64,000 nucleotides of DNA, taken from positions 930,001-994,000 of the forward strand of contig NZ_JACHJY010000001.1 in assembly GCF_014203895.1 (NCBI RefSeq). Direction: 5' to 3'. Below the pieces are notes generated by a model. It saw nothing but the letters and a program-made list of their open reading frames with translations, ran no database searches and was not told the origin of the DNA. The translations under genes were made by a program, and so were the position numbers. Below are positions 33,333-41,299 of this stretch, one piece after another. The DNA comes from Streptomyces nymphaeiformis (GTDB taxonomy: Bacteria; Actinomycetota; Actinomycetes; Streptomycetales; Streptomycetaceae). Position 1 is the stretch's first letter, and every line of letters begins with the position of its first letter.

Positions 33333-34570
33333 GTCGCCTGCGCGGGGATCCTCGCGCCCTCGGCGAGACGCGGTTCCGTCACCGTGTGGCGCCACAGGAT
33401 CCGGCAGGCGATGACGGTGGCGGCCACCAGCAGACCGTTCCGGGTGAACAGCACCGCCACGCCCAGCGGATCGCTCCGCGTCACGTGCGAGAACCACACC
33501 GGGAACTCGAACTGCGTCACCGCCGTCGCCCACAGCACCAGGTGCGCGGGCAGCCGCATCCGGCTCGACCGGTAGGCGAGGCACACCGCCGCCAGGCCGA
33601 CCAGCCACAGCATGTACTGGGGGGAGAGCACCCGGCTCGTCGTCGTGAACAGCAGCACCGCCACGAAGGCCGCGTCCGCCACCGTCGACGAGCCGAAGTG
33701 GCGCGCCCGGATCCGCCACACGAGCAGCCAGCCGAACGCGGCGATCGTGAGGACGAGGGCGGCCGCCGAGACCGTGGACACGTGCGGCCCGAGGAACTCG
33801 ATCGAGCCGTAGTTCATCCGCGCCTCGCCGTCCCAGCCGAAGTGCCGGACGACGTGGAAGACCATCGAGCCCAGCGACTCGACCTCCGTGCCCCGGTCGC
33901 GCTGGAACCCGAGGAAGGCCAGCGCCCCCGGCATCCACATCACGCAGAACGCGAGCACCGCCGCCGCCGCGCCCACCGCCGTCGACCAGGAGCGGAGGGT
34001 CGCCCGCCCCTTCGGGCTGCCCGCGAGCAGCAGCACCGGCCACACCTTCAGGACCGCGCCGAAACCGGCGAGCGCGCCGAGGACGCGCGGGCTCCGCCCC
34101 GCCGCGAGCAGCCCCGCCACCGCGACGGCGGTCACCATCACGTCGTACCGGGCGTACGCCGTCGGGCCGAGCAGCGGAACGGCGGCGAGCCAGAACCAGG
34201 CACCCCGGAACGAGCGGCCGGAACGGCGGCCCGTGTGCAGGAGCAGCCCGAAGACGAGCGCGTCGCAGAGGAACGCGAGGAGGAAGAAGGCGCTCGCGTA
34301 GCCGAGGAACGGCAGCAGCCCCGGGGCGAGGATGGCGAACGCGGCGGCCGGCGGGTACTGCCAGGTGACGTCGTCCAGCGGGTACGTGCCCGTCCGCAGG
34401 ACCTCGTACCAGCCCTGGTAGATGTTCGAGACGTCGAAGGTGACGTCCGGTCCGGGGATCACCACGATCTTGAAGACGACGAGCAGCAGGATGGCCCGGG
34501 ACAGACCCCAGAGGCCGAGCGGAAGCCGCAGACCCGTGCGTGACCCGTTCCCCGCCGCACCCGTCGTCAC
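33293..34570 (-). CDS. GT87-type membrane mannosyltransferase-like protein (DUF2029)
   Basis: A 425-residue multi-span membrane protein (about 10-11 helices). The first external loop has DVSNIYQGWYEVLRTGTYPLDDVTWQYPPAAAF, the typical GT-C pattern with acidic residues and QYPP. GT87 enzymes of actinobacteria use polyprenyl-phosphate-mannose to add mannose to glycolipids outside the membrane (PimE is the model). Its divergent neighbour looks like a phosphatidylinositol-mannoside mannosyltransferase, which supports a glycolipid role. GTG start. Exact acceptor unknown. Confidence 0.82.
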   Translation of the reverse strand: MTTGAAGNGSRTGLRLPLGLWGLSRAILLLVVFKIVVIPGPDVTFDVSNIYQGWYEVLRTGTYPLDDVTWQYPPAAAFAILAPGLLPFLGYASAFFLLAFLCDALVFGLLLHTGRRSGRSFRGAWFWLAAVPLLGPTAYARYDVMVTAVAVAGLLAAGRSPRVLGALAGFGAVLKVWPVLLLAGSPKGRATLRSWSTAVGAAAAVLAFCVMWMPGALAFLGFQRDRGTEVESLGSMVFHVVRHFGWDGEARMNYGSIEFLGPHVSTVSAAALVLTIAAFGWLLVWRIRARHFGSSTVADAAFVAVLLFTTTSRVLSPQYMLWLVGLAAVCLAYRSSRMRLPAHLVLWATAVTQFEFPVWFSHVTRSDPLGVAVLFTRNGLLVAATVIACRILWRHTVTEPRLAEGARIPAQATQPEREKALSGTR

Positions 34571-34582
34571 TGTCGCGTCCTT

Positions 34583-34647
34583 GTCCTGTCGGCCCGCGGT
34601 GGCGGGGGCAGTCGGTCGTGGTCCTGCCGGCCCGCGGTGGCGGGGCA
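34583..34647. repeat. Near-perfect 27-bp direct repeat in the GT87/GT4 divergent promoter
   Basis: Copies at 34583-34610 and 34621-34647, beginning GTCCTG(T/C)CGGCCCGCGGT, are identical except for one substitution and one extra G, with starts 38 bases apart. They occupy most of the space between the divergent glycosyltransferase genes. Confidence 0.75.
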
Positions 34648-34692
34648 GGTGTGTTGCCGGGTGGTGCAGGCGATCGCGTACTGTCGGCCACG

Positions 34693-35835
34693 ATGCACAA
34701 GACCCTGATCGTAACCAACGACTTCCCGCCCCGTCCCGGCGGAATCCAGGCCTTCCTGCACAACATGGCCCTCCGCCTGGACCCCGACCGGATCGTGGTC
34801 TACGCCTCCACGTGGAAGCGCAGCCGCGAGGGGATCGAGGCGACGGCCGCGTTCGACGCCGAACAGCCTTTCACGGTCGTACGGGATCGCACCACCATGC
34901 TGCTGCCGACTCCTCGGGTCACCGCCCGCGCCACCGCGCTCCTGCGCGAGCACGGCTGCGAGTCCGTGTGGTTCGGCGCGGCCGCCCCGCTCGGTCTGAT
35001 GGCCCCCGCGCTCCGCAGGGCCGGCGCGCGCCGACTCGTCGCCACCACCCACGGGCACGAGGCCGGCTGGGCCCAGCTCCCCGCCGCCCGGCAACTGCTG
35101 CGCCGCATCGGCGAGGGCACCGACACGATCACCTACCTCGGCGAGTACACCCGCTCCCGGATCGCGACCGCCCTCACCCCGGCCGCCGCCGGCCGCATGG
35201 TCCAGCTCCCGCCCGGCGTCGACGAGAAGACCTTCCACCCCGACTCGGGCGGCGACGAGGTCCGCGCCCGCCTCGGGCTCAGCGACCGCCCGGTCGTCGT
35301 CTGCGTCTCCCGGCTCGTCCCCCGCAAGGGCCAGGACACCCTGATCAGGGCCATGCCCGAGATCCTCCGCCGGGTACCGGACGCCGTCCTCCTGATCGTC
35401 GGCGGCGGACCGTACGAGAAGGACCTGCACCGCCTCGCGGCCGAGACCGGCGTGGCCGGATCCGTGCGCTTCACCGGCGCCGTCCCCTGGTCCGAGCTGC
35501 CCGCCCACTACGGGGCCGGCGACGTCTTCGCCATGCCCTGCCGCACCCGGCGCGGCGGCCTCGACGTCGAGGGCCTCGGCATCGTCTACCTGGAGGCCTC
35601 CGCGACCGGCCTGCCCGTCGTCGCCGGCGACTCCGGCGGCGCCCCCGACGCCGTCCTCGACGGCGAGACCGGCTGGGTCGTCCGCGGCGAGTCCGCCGAG
35701 GAGACCGCCGACCGCGTCGCCACCCTCCTCCTCGACCCCGAGCTCCGCGCCCGCATGGGCGAGCGGGGCAGGGCCTGGGTGGAGGACCGCTGGCGCTGGG
35801 ACCTGCTCGCGGAGCGGCTGCGCGAGCTGCTGTAG
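34693..35835 (+). CDS. pimB: GT4 glycosyltransferase, probable phosphatidylinositol mannoside mannosyltransferase (PimB-like)
   Basis: A 380-residue GT-B enzyme without membrane helices. The N terminus TLIVTNDFPPRPGGIQAFLHNMA and the C-terminal VSRLVPRKGQDTLIRAMP, VGGGPYEKDL and VEGLGIVYLEASATGLPVVAGDSGGAPDAV match the GDP-mannose-binding GT4 group, including mycobacterial PimB', which adds the second mannose to PIM1. ATG at 34693 is chosen as it gives the family N terminus; upstream in-frame sequence overlaps the promoter. A perfect terminator follows. The PimB assignment is by similarity recognised by eye; other GT4 mannosyltransferases are possible. Confidence 0.75.
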   Translation: MHKTLIVTNDFPPRPGGIQAFLHNMALRLDPDRIVVYASTWKRSREGIEATAAFDAEQPFTVVRDRTTMLLPTPRVTARATALLREHGCESVWFGAAAPLGLMAPALRRAGARRLVATTHGHEAGWAQLPAARQLLRRIGEGTDTITYLGEYTRSRIATALTPAAAGRMVQLPPGVDEKTFHPDSGGDEVRARLGLSDRPVVVCVSRLVPRKGQDTLIRAMPEILRRVPDAVLLIVGGGPYEKDLHRLAAETGVAGSVRFTGAVPWSELPAHYGAGDVFAMPCRTRRGGLDVEGLGIVYLEASATGLPVVAGDSGGAPDAVLDGETGWVVRGESAEETADRVATLLLDPELRARMGERGRAWVEDRWRWDLLAERLRELL

Positions 35836-35855
35836 GACGCAGCTGCTGGAGGACG

Positions 35856-35902
35856 TACGGGAAGGGCCCGGGGCGATGCGATCGCCCCGGGCCCTTCCCG
35901 TA
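35856..35902. terminator. Bidirectional terminator pimB / fadD
   Basis: A perfect 22-bp stem with a GCG loop, between convergent genes. Confidence 0.95.
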
Positions 35903-35909
35903 CCCGCCC

Positions 35910-37706
35910 CTACTTCGTGTAGATCGCCTCGATCTCGTCCGCGAAGTCCTTCGCCACCACGTTCCGCTTCAGCTTCAGCGACGGGGTGATGTGGCCCGCC
36001 TCCTCCGTGAACTGGGCCGGAAGGATGCGGAACTTGCGGACCGACTCCGCCTTCGACACCGCCGCGTTGCCGTCGTCGATCGCCCGCTGGACCTCGGCGA
36101 CCAGATCCGCGTCCTCCCGCAGGGACGCCGCCGTCGAACCGGCCGGCTTGCCGTGCTCGCTCACCCAGCGGCCCAGGAACTCCTCGTCGATCGTGACCAG
36201 CGCGCCCACGAACGGACGCCCGTCGCCGACCACCATGCACTCCGCGACCAGCGCGTGCGCCCGGATCCGGTCCTCGATGACCGCCGGGGCGACGTTCTTG
36301 CCGCCCGCCGTCACCAGGATCTCCTTCTTGCGGCCGGTGATCGCGAGGTAGCCGTCCTCGTCGAGCGTGCCGATGTCACCCGTGTGGAACCAGCCGTCCG
36401 CCAGCGCCTCGGCCGTCGCCGCCTCGTTGTTCCAGTACCGCGTGAAGATGTGCTCGCCGTGCAGCAGCACCTCGCCGTCGTCGGCGATCCGCACCACGGA
36501 GCCCGGCAGCGGCTGACCGACCGTGCCGATCTTCTGCCGGTCCCACGGGTTGAACGCCGTCGCGGCGCAGGACTCCGTCAGGCCGTAGCCCTCCAGGACC
36601 GTGAAGCCGATGCCCCGGAAGAAGTGGCCGAGCCGCTCGCCCAGCGGCGCGCCGCCCGAGATCGCGTACTCGCCGCGGCCGCCGAGCACCGCCCGCAGCT
36701 TGCTGTAGACCAGCTTGTCGAAGACCTTGTGCTTCAGCTTCAGCCCGAAGGACGGGCCCTGCGGGGTGCCGATCGCCCGGCTGTACGCGATGGCCGTGTG
36801 CGCGGCCTTGTCGAAGATCTTCCCCTTGCCGTCGGCCTGCGCCTTCGCCCGCGCCGAGTTGTAGACCTTCTCGAAGACGCGCGGCACGCCCAGGATCAGC
36901 GTCGGCCGGAACGAGGCCAGCTCGTCGGTGAGGTTCTTGATGTCCGGGACGCAGCCCAGCCGGATCGGCGCCATCACCGACGCGACCTCGACGAGCCGCC
37001 CGAAGACGTGCGCGGCCGGCAGGAACAGCAGGACCGAGCACTCGCCCGTACGGAAGAGGGGCTTCAGCCGCTCCACGATGTTGCCGCACTCGGCGAAGAA
37101 GGCCCGGTGGGACAGGACACAGCCCTTGGGGCGGCCCGTCGTGCCCGAGGTGTAGACGATCGTCGCCGGGTCGTCCGCGTTCGCCGCCGACATGCGGGCG
37201 TCGAGCAGCTCGTCCGAGACGTCCGCGCCGGTGGCCGTGAGCCGCGCGACCGCGTCGTCCTCGATCTGCCAGATGCCCTTGAGCTCCGGGAGCCGGTCCC
37301 GCACGGACTCCACCGAGGCCTGGTGGGCGGCGCTCTCGGCCAGCACCAGGGTCGCGCCCGAGTCGCCGAGGATCCACTGGATCTGCTCCGGCGAGCTCGT
37401 CTCGTACACCGGCACGGTCACCGCGCCCGCGCTCCAGATCGCGAAGTCGAGGAGCACCCACTCGTAGCGCGTACGGGACAGCAGCGCGACCCGGTCGCCC
37501 GGCTCCACGCCCTCGGCGATCAGGCCCTTGGCGACCCCGCGGACCTCGGCGAGGAACTGCGTGGCGGTGACGTCCGTCCAGACGCCGTCGATCTTGCGCC
37601 CCATCACGGCGACGTCTGGGTGCTGGGAGGCGTTGCGGCGGATGAGATCCGTCAGGTTGCCGTCCGTGGGGACCTCGTACAGGGCCGGAAGGCTGAACTC
37701 GCGCAA
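35910..37706 (-). CDS. fadD: Long-chain fatty-acid--CoA ligase (FadD15-like)
   Basis: A 598-residue AMP-forming acyl-CoA synthetase. Motifs: P-loop TIVYTSGTTGRPKGCVLSH, EGYGLTESCAATAFN, GWFHTGDIG and GYLAITGRKKEILVTAGGKNVAP, with the adenylation-hinge Arg-Lys. The start is TTG at 37706 with GAGGAG 8 bases upstream, giving MREFSLPALYEVP as in related actinobacterial ligases. It activates long-chain fatty acids for lipid synthesis or beta-oxidation. Neighbouring glycolipid glycosyltransferases are suggestive only. Confidence 0.93.
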   Translation of the reverse strand: MREFSLPALYEVPTDGNLTDLIRRNASQHPDVAVMGRKIDGVWTDVTATQFLAEVRGVAKGLIAEGVEPGDRVALLSRTRYEWVLLDFAIWSAGAVTVPVYETSSPEQIQWILGDSGATLVLAESAAHQASVESVRDRLPELKGIWQIEDDAVARLTATGADVSDELLDARMSAANADDPATIVYTSGTTGRPKGCVLSHRAFFAECGNIVERLKPLFRTGECSVLLFLPAAHVFGRLVEVASVMAPIRLGCVPDIKNLTDELASFRPTLILGVPRVFEKVYNSARAKAQADGKGKIFDKAAHTAIAYSRAIGTPQGPSFGLKLKHKVFDKLVYSKLRAVLGGRGEYAISGGAPLGERLGHFFRGIGFTVLEGYGLTESCAATAFNPWDRQKIGTVGQPLPGSVVRIADDGEVLLHGEHIFTRYWNNEAATAEALADGWFHTGDIGTLDEDGYLAITGRKKEILVTAGGKNVAPAVIEDRIRAHALVAECMVVGDGRPFVGALVTIDEEFLGRWVSEHGKPAGSTAASLREDADLVAEVQRAIDDGNAAVSKAESVRKFRILPAQFTEEAGHITPSLKLKRNVVAKDFADEIEAIYTK

Positions 37707-37964
37707 GACTGCTGCTCCTCATCGGGCGCCGGCGCCACGGCTCTGTGTGATGCACCGGTGAAGTCCATGATCGGGCAGGTGCTCAGTGGGGGTGAGCACG
37801 ACTGGTGGACTGCCCGGACGTTACTCGCCAGTACACGGTTCCCGGTAGGGGGTCCCGGCCAGATGTTCCGTGCGTCACATATGCGTGACCATGCTCTCCG
37901 CACAGTAATCCACCGGTTTCACGACTCCCAAGTAACCGCAGGTGACACCCCCTAAGGTGGGCAC

Positions 37965-38732
37965 ATGCGAGTCCATGTGGTCAGTGACGTGCACGGCAAC
38001 GCCGGCGACCTCGCCAAGGCCGGAGAGGGCGCCGACGCCCTCATATGCCTCGGTGACCTGGTCCTCTTCCTCGACTACGCCGACCACAGCCGGGGGATCT
38101 TCCCCGACCTCTTCGGCACCGAGAACGCCGACCGGCTCGTCGAGCTGCGCACCGCCCGCCGCTTCGACGAGGCCCGCGACCTCGGCCGCAGCCTCTGGGC
38201 CGGGCTCGACGTCGACCGCGACACCGCCATCGAGACCGCCGTCCGGCGCCAGTACGCCGAACTCTTCGCCGCCTTCCCCACCCCCACCTACGCCACCTAC
38301 GGCAACGTCGACATCCCCCGCCTCTGGCCCGACTTCGCCGGACCGGGGACGACCGTCCTCGACGGGCAGCGGATCGAGCTCGGCGGCCTGGTCTTCGGCT
38401 TCGTCGGCGGCGGCCTGCAGACCCCCATGCGCACGCCGTACGAGATCCCCGACGAGGAGTACGCCGCCAAGGTCGAGGCCCTCGGCGACGTCGACGTCCT
38501 CTGCTCCCACATCCCGCCGGACATCCCCGACCTCACCTACGACACCGTCGCCCGCCGCTTCGAGCGCGGCAGCCGGGCCCTCCTCGACGCCATTCACCGC
38601 GTCCGGCCCCGGTACGCCCTCTTCGGCCACGTCCACCAGCCGCTCGCCCGCCGGATGCGCATCGGCGCGACCGAGTGCGTGAACGTCGGACACTTCGCCT
38701 CGACCGGCAGGCCCTTCGCCCTGGAGTGGTGA
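37965..38732 (+). CDS. Calcineurin-like metallophosphoesterase
   Basis: A 255-residue protein with the five metal-binding blocks: SDVHGN, CLGDLV, YGNVD, CSHIPPDIPD and FGHVHQP. These ligate two metal ions for phosphoester hydrolysis. There is no signal peptide, so it is cytoplasmic. The ATG at 37965 gives the family-typical MRVHVVSDVHGN start. The substrate (nucleotide, phosphoprotein or other) cannot be told from the sequence. The SRPBCC gene follows about 100 bases downstream on the same strand. Confidence 0.9.
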   Translation: MRVHVVSDVHGNAGDLAKAGEGADALICLGDLVLFLDYADHSRGIFPDLFGTENADRLVELRTARRFDEARDLGRSLWAGLDVDRDTAIETAVRRQYAELFAAFPTPTYATYGNVDIPRLWPDFAGPGTTVLDGQRIELGGLVFGFVGGGLQTPMRTPYEIPDEEYAAKVEALGDVDVLCSHIPPDIPDLTYDTVARRFERGSRALLDAIHRVRPRYALFGHVHQPLARRMRIGATECVNVGHFASTGRPFALEW

Positions 38733-38833
38733 CGGCGCGGGCGCGGGGGCGCGATAGCCTTCCGTCGGCACGTCTGTGCCCTTTTGCTTCCGCCTTTACT
38801 TCCGCCGGACCGCACAGTGGAGGAGCCACCGCG

Positions 38834-39274
38834 ATGGCCGAACACACCAGCTCGAGCATCACCATCGAGGCGGCGCCGACCGACGTCATGAGCGTGATCG
38901 CCGACTTCGCCCGCTACCCCGAGTGGACCGGCGAGGTGAAGGAGGCCCAGGTCCTGGAGACCGACGACGCCGGACGCGCCTCGAAGGTCCGGCTCCTCCT
39001 CGACGCGGGCGCCATCAAGGACGACCACACCCTCGCGTACACCTGGACCGGGTCCGACGAGGTCAGCTGGACCCTGGTCAAGTCCCAGATGCTCCGCTCC
39101 CTCGACGGCTCCTACCTCCTGAAGTCCCTCGGCGGCGACCGCACGGAGGTCACCTACCAGCTGACGGTGGACGTCAAGATCCCGATGCTCGGCATGATCA
39201 AGCGCAAGGCGGAGAAGGTCATCATCGACCGCGCGCTGGACGGCCTGAAGAAGCGGGTGGAATCGGGCGCGTAA
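38834..39274 (+). CDS. SRPBCC (START-like, polyketide cyclase/dehydrase) family protein
   Basis: A 146-residue single-domain protein: SSSITIEAAPTDVMSVIADFARYPEWTGEVKEAQVL is the typical first strand/helix of the Bet v 1-like fold, with a long C-terminal helix (IPMLGMIKRKAEKVIIDRALDGLKKRVES). The fold has a hydrophobic cavity that binds lipids or polyketide-like ligands. GGAGGAG ribosome-binding site before ATG 38834. The general family name does not imply polyketide synthesis here; the downstream Get3-like gene is separated by a repeat-rich spacer. Confidence 0.88.
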   Translation: MAEHTSSSITIEAAPTDVMSVIADFARYPEWTGEVKEAQVLETDDAGRASKVRLLLDAGAIKDDHTLAYTWTGSDEVSWTLVKSQMLRSLDGSYLLKSLGGDRTEVTYQLTVDVKIPMLGMIKRKAEKVIIDRALDGLKKRVESGA

Positions 39275-39296
39275 GCCCTGCCGGGCGGTGCCCCGC

Positions 39297-39583
39297 CCCG
39301 TTGTGGGCATGCGTTCCGCCAGGGCCCCGGCCCACCCCCGTGTGGGCAATCGTCCCGCAGGGCGAGGGGGTCCCCCCTGCTCGAGCGAAGCCGAGAGCTT
39401 GGGGGAGGGTGGGCACACGGGACGGCGCGCTTAGCGGCGCCTCCGCGTTCCGCGCCTGGACCCGCACCACGAGCGGCGGTGCACAAAGGGTGCGGGTCGG
39501 GGCGCGGGAGCCTCTGGCGCCGGCAGGGCGCGGGTCCGTTGTGCCCACCCGTTCCGCCCTGCGGAACGATTGCCCACAACGGG
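39297..39583. repeat. Streptomyces-type intergenic inverted repeat
   Basis: The spacer is bounded by inverted copies of CCCGTTGTGGGCA (39297-39309) and TGCCCACAACGGG (39571-39583). Internal partial copies include TGTGGGCAATCGTCCCGCAG (39341-39360) and GTGCCCACCCGTTCCGCC (39541-39558). The core contains the GGGGTCCCCCC...TTGGGGGAGG element (39366-39398) and a hairpin GTTCCGC-CCT-GCGGAAC (39551-39567). Sequences of this style recur between genes in Streptomyces genomes. No protein-coding pattern is evident. Confidence 0.75.
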
Positions 39584-39602
39584 GCCCGGTAAGTTCGGGC
39601 GC

Positions 39603-40724
39603 ATGCGGATCATCCTTGTCACCGGTCCCGGCGGGGCCGGGCGTACCACCCTCGCCGCCGGCACCGCCCTCGCCGAGGCGCGCGCCGGACGTCGGGTGCT
39701 GCTCGTCTCCGAGGACGCGGAACCCATGGAGGGGCTCCGCGTCCTGCGTCCGCAGCCCGGTGCCGACTTCCGCCGGGAGTTCCTCGCCCTCCAGGCCCGC
39801 TCCACCGCCGCCCTCGACCTCCTCGGCGCCGCGCCCTTCGAGGACGCCGAACTGACCGAGCTCCCCGGCAGCCGCCCGTTCGCCCTGCTGCGCGCCCTGC
39901 GCGACGCCGCCGAGGGCGACCACGACCTCGCCGTCGTCGACCTGCCCCCGCTCGACGAGGCCCTCGCCCTCCTCGCCCTCCCCGGGCAGCTCCGCCGCTA
40001 CCTGCGCCGACTCCTGCCTCCCGAGCGCCAGGCCGCCCGCGCCCTGCGCCCGATGCTCGCCCAGCTCGCCGGCGTCCCGATGCCCTCGCAGTGGCTGTAC
40101 GAGACGACCGCCCGCTGGGAGGCGGAGCTCGCCGCCGTCCAGGCGGTCGTCGAGGCCCCGGCCACCACCGTCCGCCTCGTCGTCGAGCCCGGCCCCGCCG
40201 CCGCCCGCGCCCTGCGCACCGCCCGGCTCGGCCTCGCCGTCCAGCGCCTCGCCCTCGACGCCGTCGTCGCGAACCGGATCCTCCCCGCCGGCTCCGAGGA
40301 CCCCTGGCTGGCCGGGCTCACCGCCGAACAGCACCGGCACCTCGCGGAGCTCCGTACCGAAGGCGCCGGAGAGCTGTACGAGCTCCCGCACCTGGGCCGG
40401 GCCCCGCGCGGGGCCGAGGACCTCGTCCTCCTCGCGTCCCCCCGGCCCGAGAAGACCGGCCCCGTACCGGAGTGGGCCGTCGAGGACCGGCGCGAGGAGG
40501 ACGGCGTCCTCGTCTGGCACATCCCCCTGCCGGGCGCCGTCAAGGAGGAGCTGTCGCTCGTCCGCCGCGGCGACGAACTGCTCCTGACCGTCGGCGCGTT
40601 CCGCCGCGGCGTCCCGCTCCCGGGCGCCCTGCGCCGCTGCACCGTCACCGGCGCCGGGCTCGTCGACGGGGACCTCCGGGTGCGCTTCACCCCCGACCCC
40701 GGGCTCTGGCCCCGCACCCCCTGA
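39603..40724 (+). CDS. Get3/ArsA-like ATPase with degenerate P-loop and HSP20-like C-terminal domain
   Basis: A 373-residue protein. The N terminus IILVTGPGGAGRTTLAAGTALAEARAGRRVLLVSEDAEP aligns with the ArsA/Get3 P-loop (GKGGVGKT...STDPA), but the signature Lys is Pro and the Walker A Lys is Arg, so ATP hydrolysis is doubtful. The middle is helical with VVDLPPLDEAL as a weakened switch. Residues about 290-373 match the ArsA HSP20-like beta-sandwich (VLVWHIPLPGAVKEELSLVRRGDELLLTVGAFRRGVPLPGAL). No membrane segment. It sits upstream of DUF5304 and glkA. Confidence 0.82.
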   Translation: MRIILVTGPGGAGRTTLAAGTALAEARAGRRVLLVSEDAEPMEGLRVLRPQPGADFRREFLALQARSTAALDLLGAAPFEDAELTELPGSRPFALLRALRDAAEGDHDLAVVDLPPLDEALALLALPGQLRRYLRRLLPPERQAARALRPMLAQLAGVPMPSQWLYETTARWEAELAAVQAVVEAPATTVRLVVEPGPAAARALRTARLGLAVQRLALDAVVANRILPAGSEDPWLAGLTAEQHRHLAELRTEGAGELYELPHLGRAPRGAEDLVLLASPRPEKTGPVPEWAVEDRREEDGVLVWHIPLPGAVKEELSLVRRGDELLLTVGAFRRGVPLPGALRRCTVTGAGLVDGDLRVRFTPDPGLWPRTP

Positions 40725-40768
40725 GGCGGCGTGTACCGTCGAAGTACGCAGCCACTGAGGAGTACGCC

Positions 40769-41233
40769 ATGAGCGATTCGGACGCCTGGGCCAAGGCCTG
40801 TGCCGAGGACCTGGAGGCGGAGAAGGCCCGCCGCCGGGCGCAGCGCGCGACCGAGCCCGGCTCGCCCGCGGAGGAGTTCCGCAGGCTCTTCGAGGCCGTG
40901 GCCGACAAGGTCTCCGGCGGCCTCGGGGCCCCGCTCCTCGGCGGTCAGGCCGCGCAGACCGCCGCGCAGACCGTGCAGCAGCTCGTCAACCAGGCGAAGG
41001 CCGTCGTCGAGCCCGTCATCGAGCGCAACCCGCAGGTCTTCGACCACCTCGCCGCCGCCGGCAGCGAGCTGCTCGCCGCCTACCGCTCCGCCGTCGAGGG
41101 CCACGAGAGCCGCTGGACCCGCGGCGGCGCCGTCCCCGAGGACGACGACCCGCGCCGGGACGCCGACCCGGACACACCCCGGAAGAAGGACGACGAGGGG
41201 CCCGGAACCGGCCAGCACATCGACCTCGACTGA
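40769..41233 (+). CDS. DUF5304 family protein upstream of glucokinase
   Basis: A 154-residue acidic, helical protein: SDSDAWAKACAEDLEAEKARRRAQ at the start, a central Ala/Val-rich helix region (QAAQTAAQTVQQLVNQAKAVVEPVI), and a disordered Asp-rich tail. No signal peptide or enzyme motif. It corresponds to the small ORF that precedes glkA in Streptomyces. It lies 66 bases before glkA on the same strand, so co-transcription is likely. Function unknown. Confidence 0.82.
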   Translation: MSDSDAWAKACAEDLEAEKARRRAQRATEPGSPAEEFRRLFEAVADKVSGGLGAPLLGGQAAQTAAQTVQQLVNQAKAVVEPVIERNPQVFDHLAAAGSELLAAYRSAVEGHESRWTRGGAVPEDDDPRRDADPDTPRKKDDEGPGTGQHIDLD

Positions 41234-41299
41234 CCGGCGGGTCACCTCGCCTCGGGTACGGTTGGCCATAGCGGGGCTCGACCGAAAACTGAGGGACAC

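Noticed and set aside
38834..39274. SRPBCC protein as evidence of a polyketide biosynthetic cluster
   Set aside because: No synthase, carrier protein or tailoring genes are nearby; the fold is common in housekeeping contexts.
39366..39398. The GGGGTCCCCCC...GGGGGAGG stretch as a CRISPR-like or tRNA-like structure
   Set aside because: There are no regular spacers, no cas genes and no tRNA arms; it fits a dispersed intergenic repeat better.
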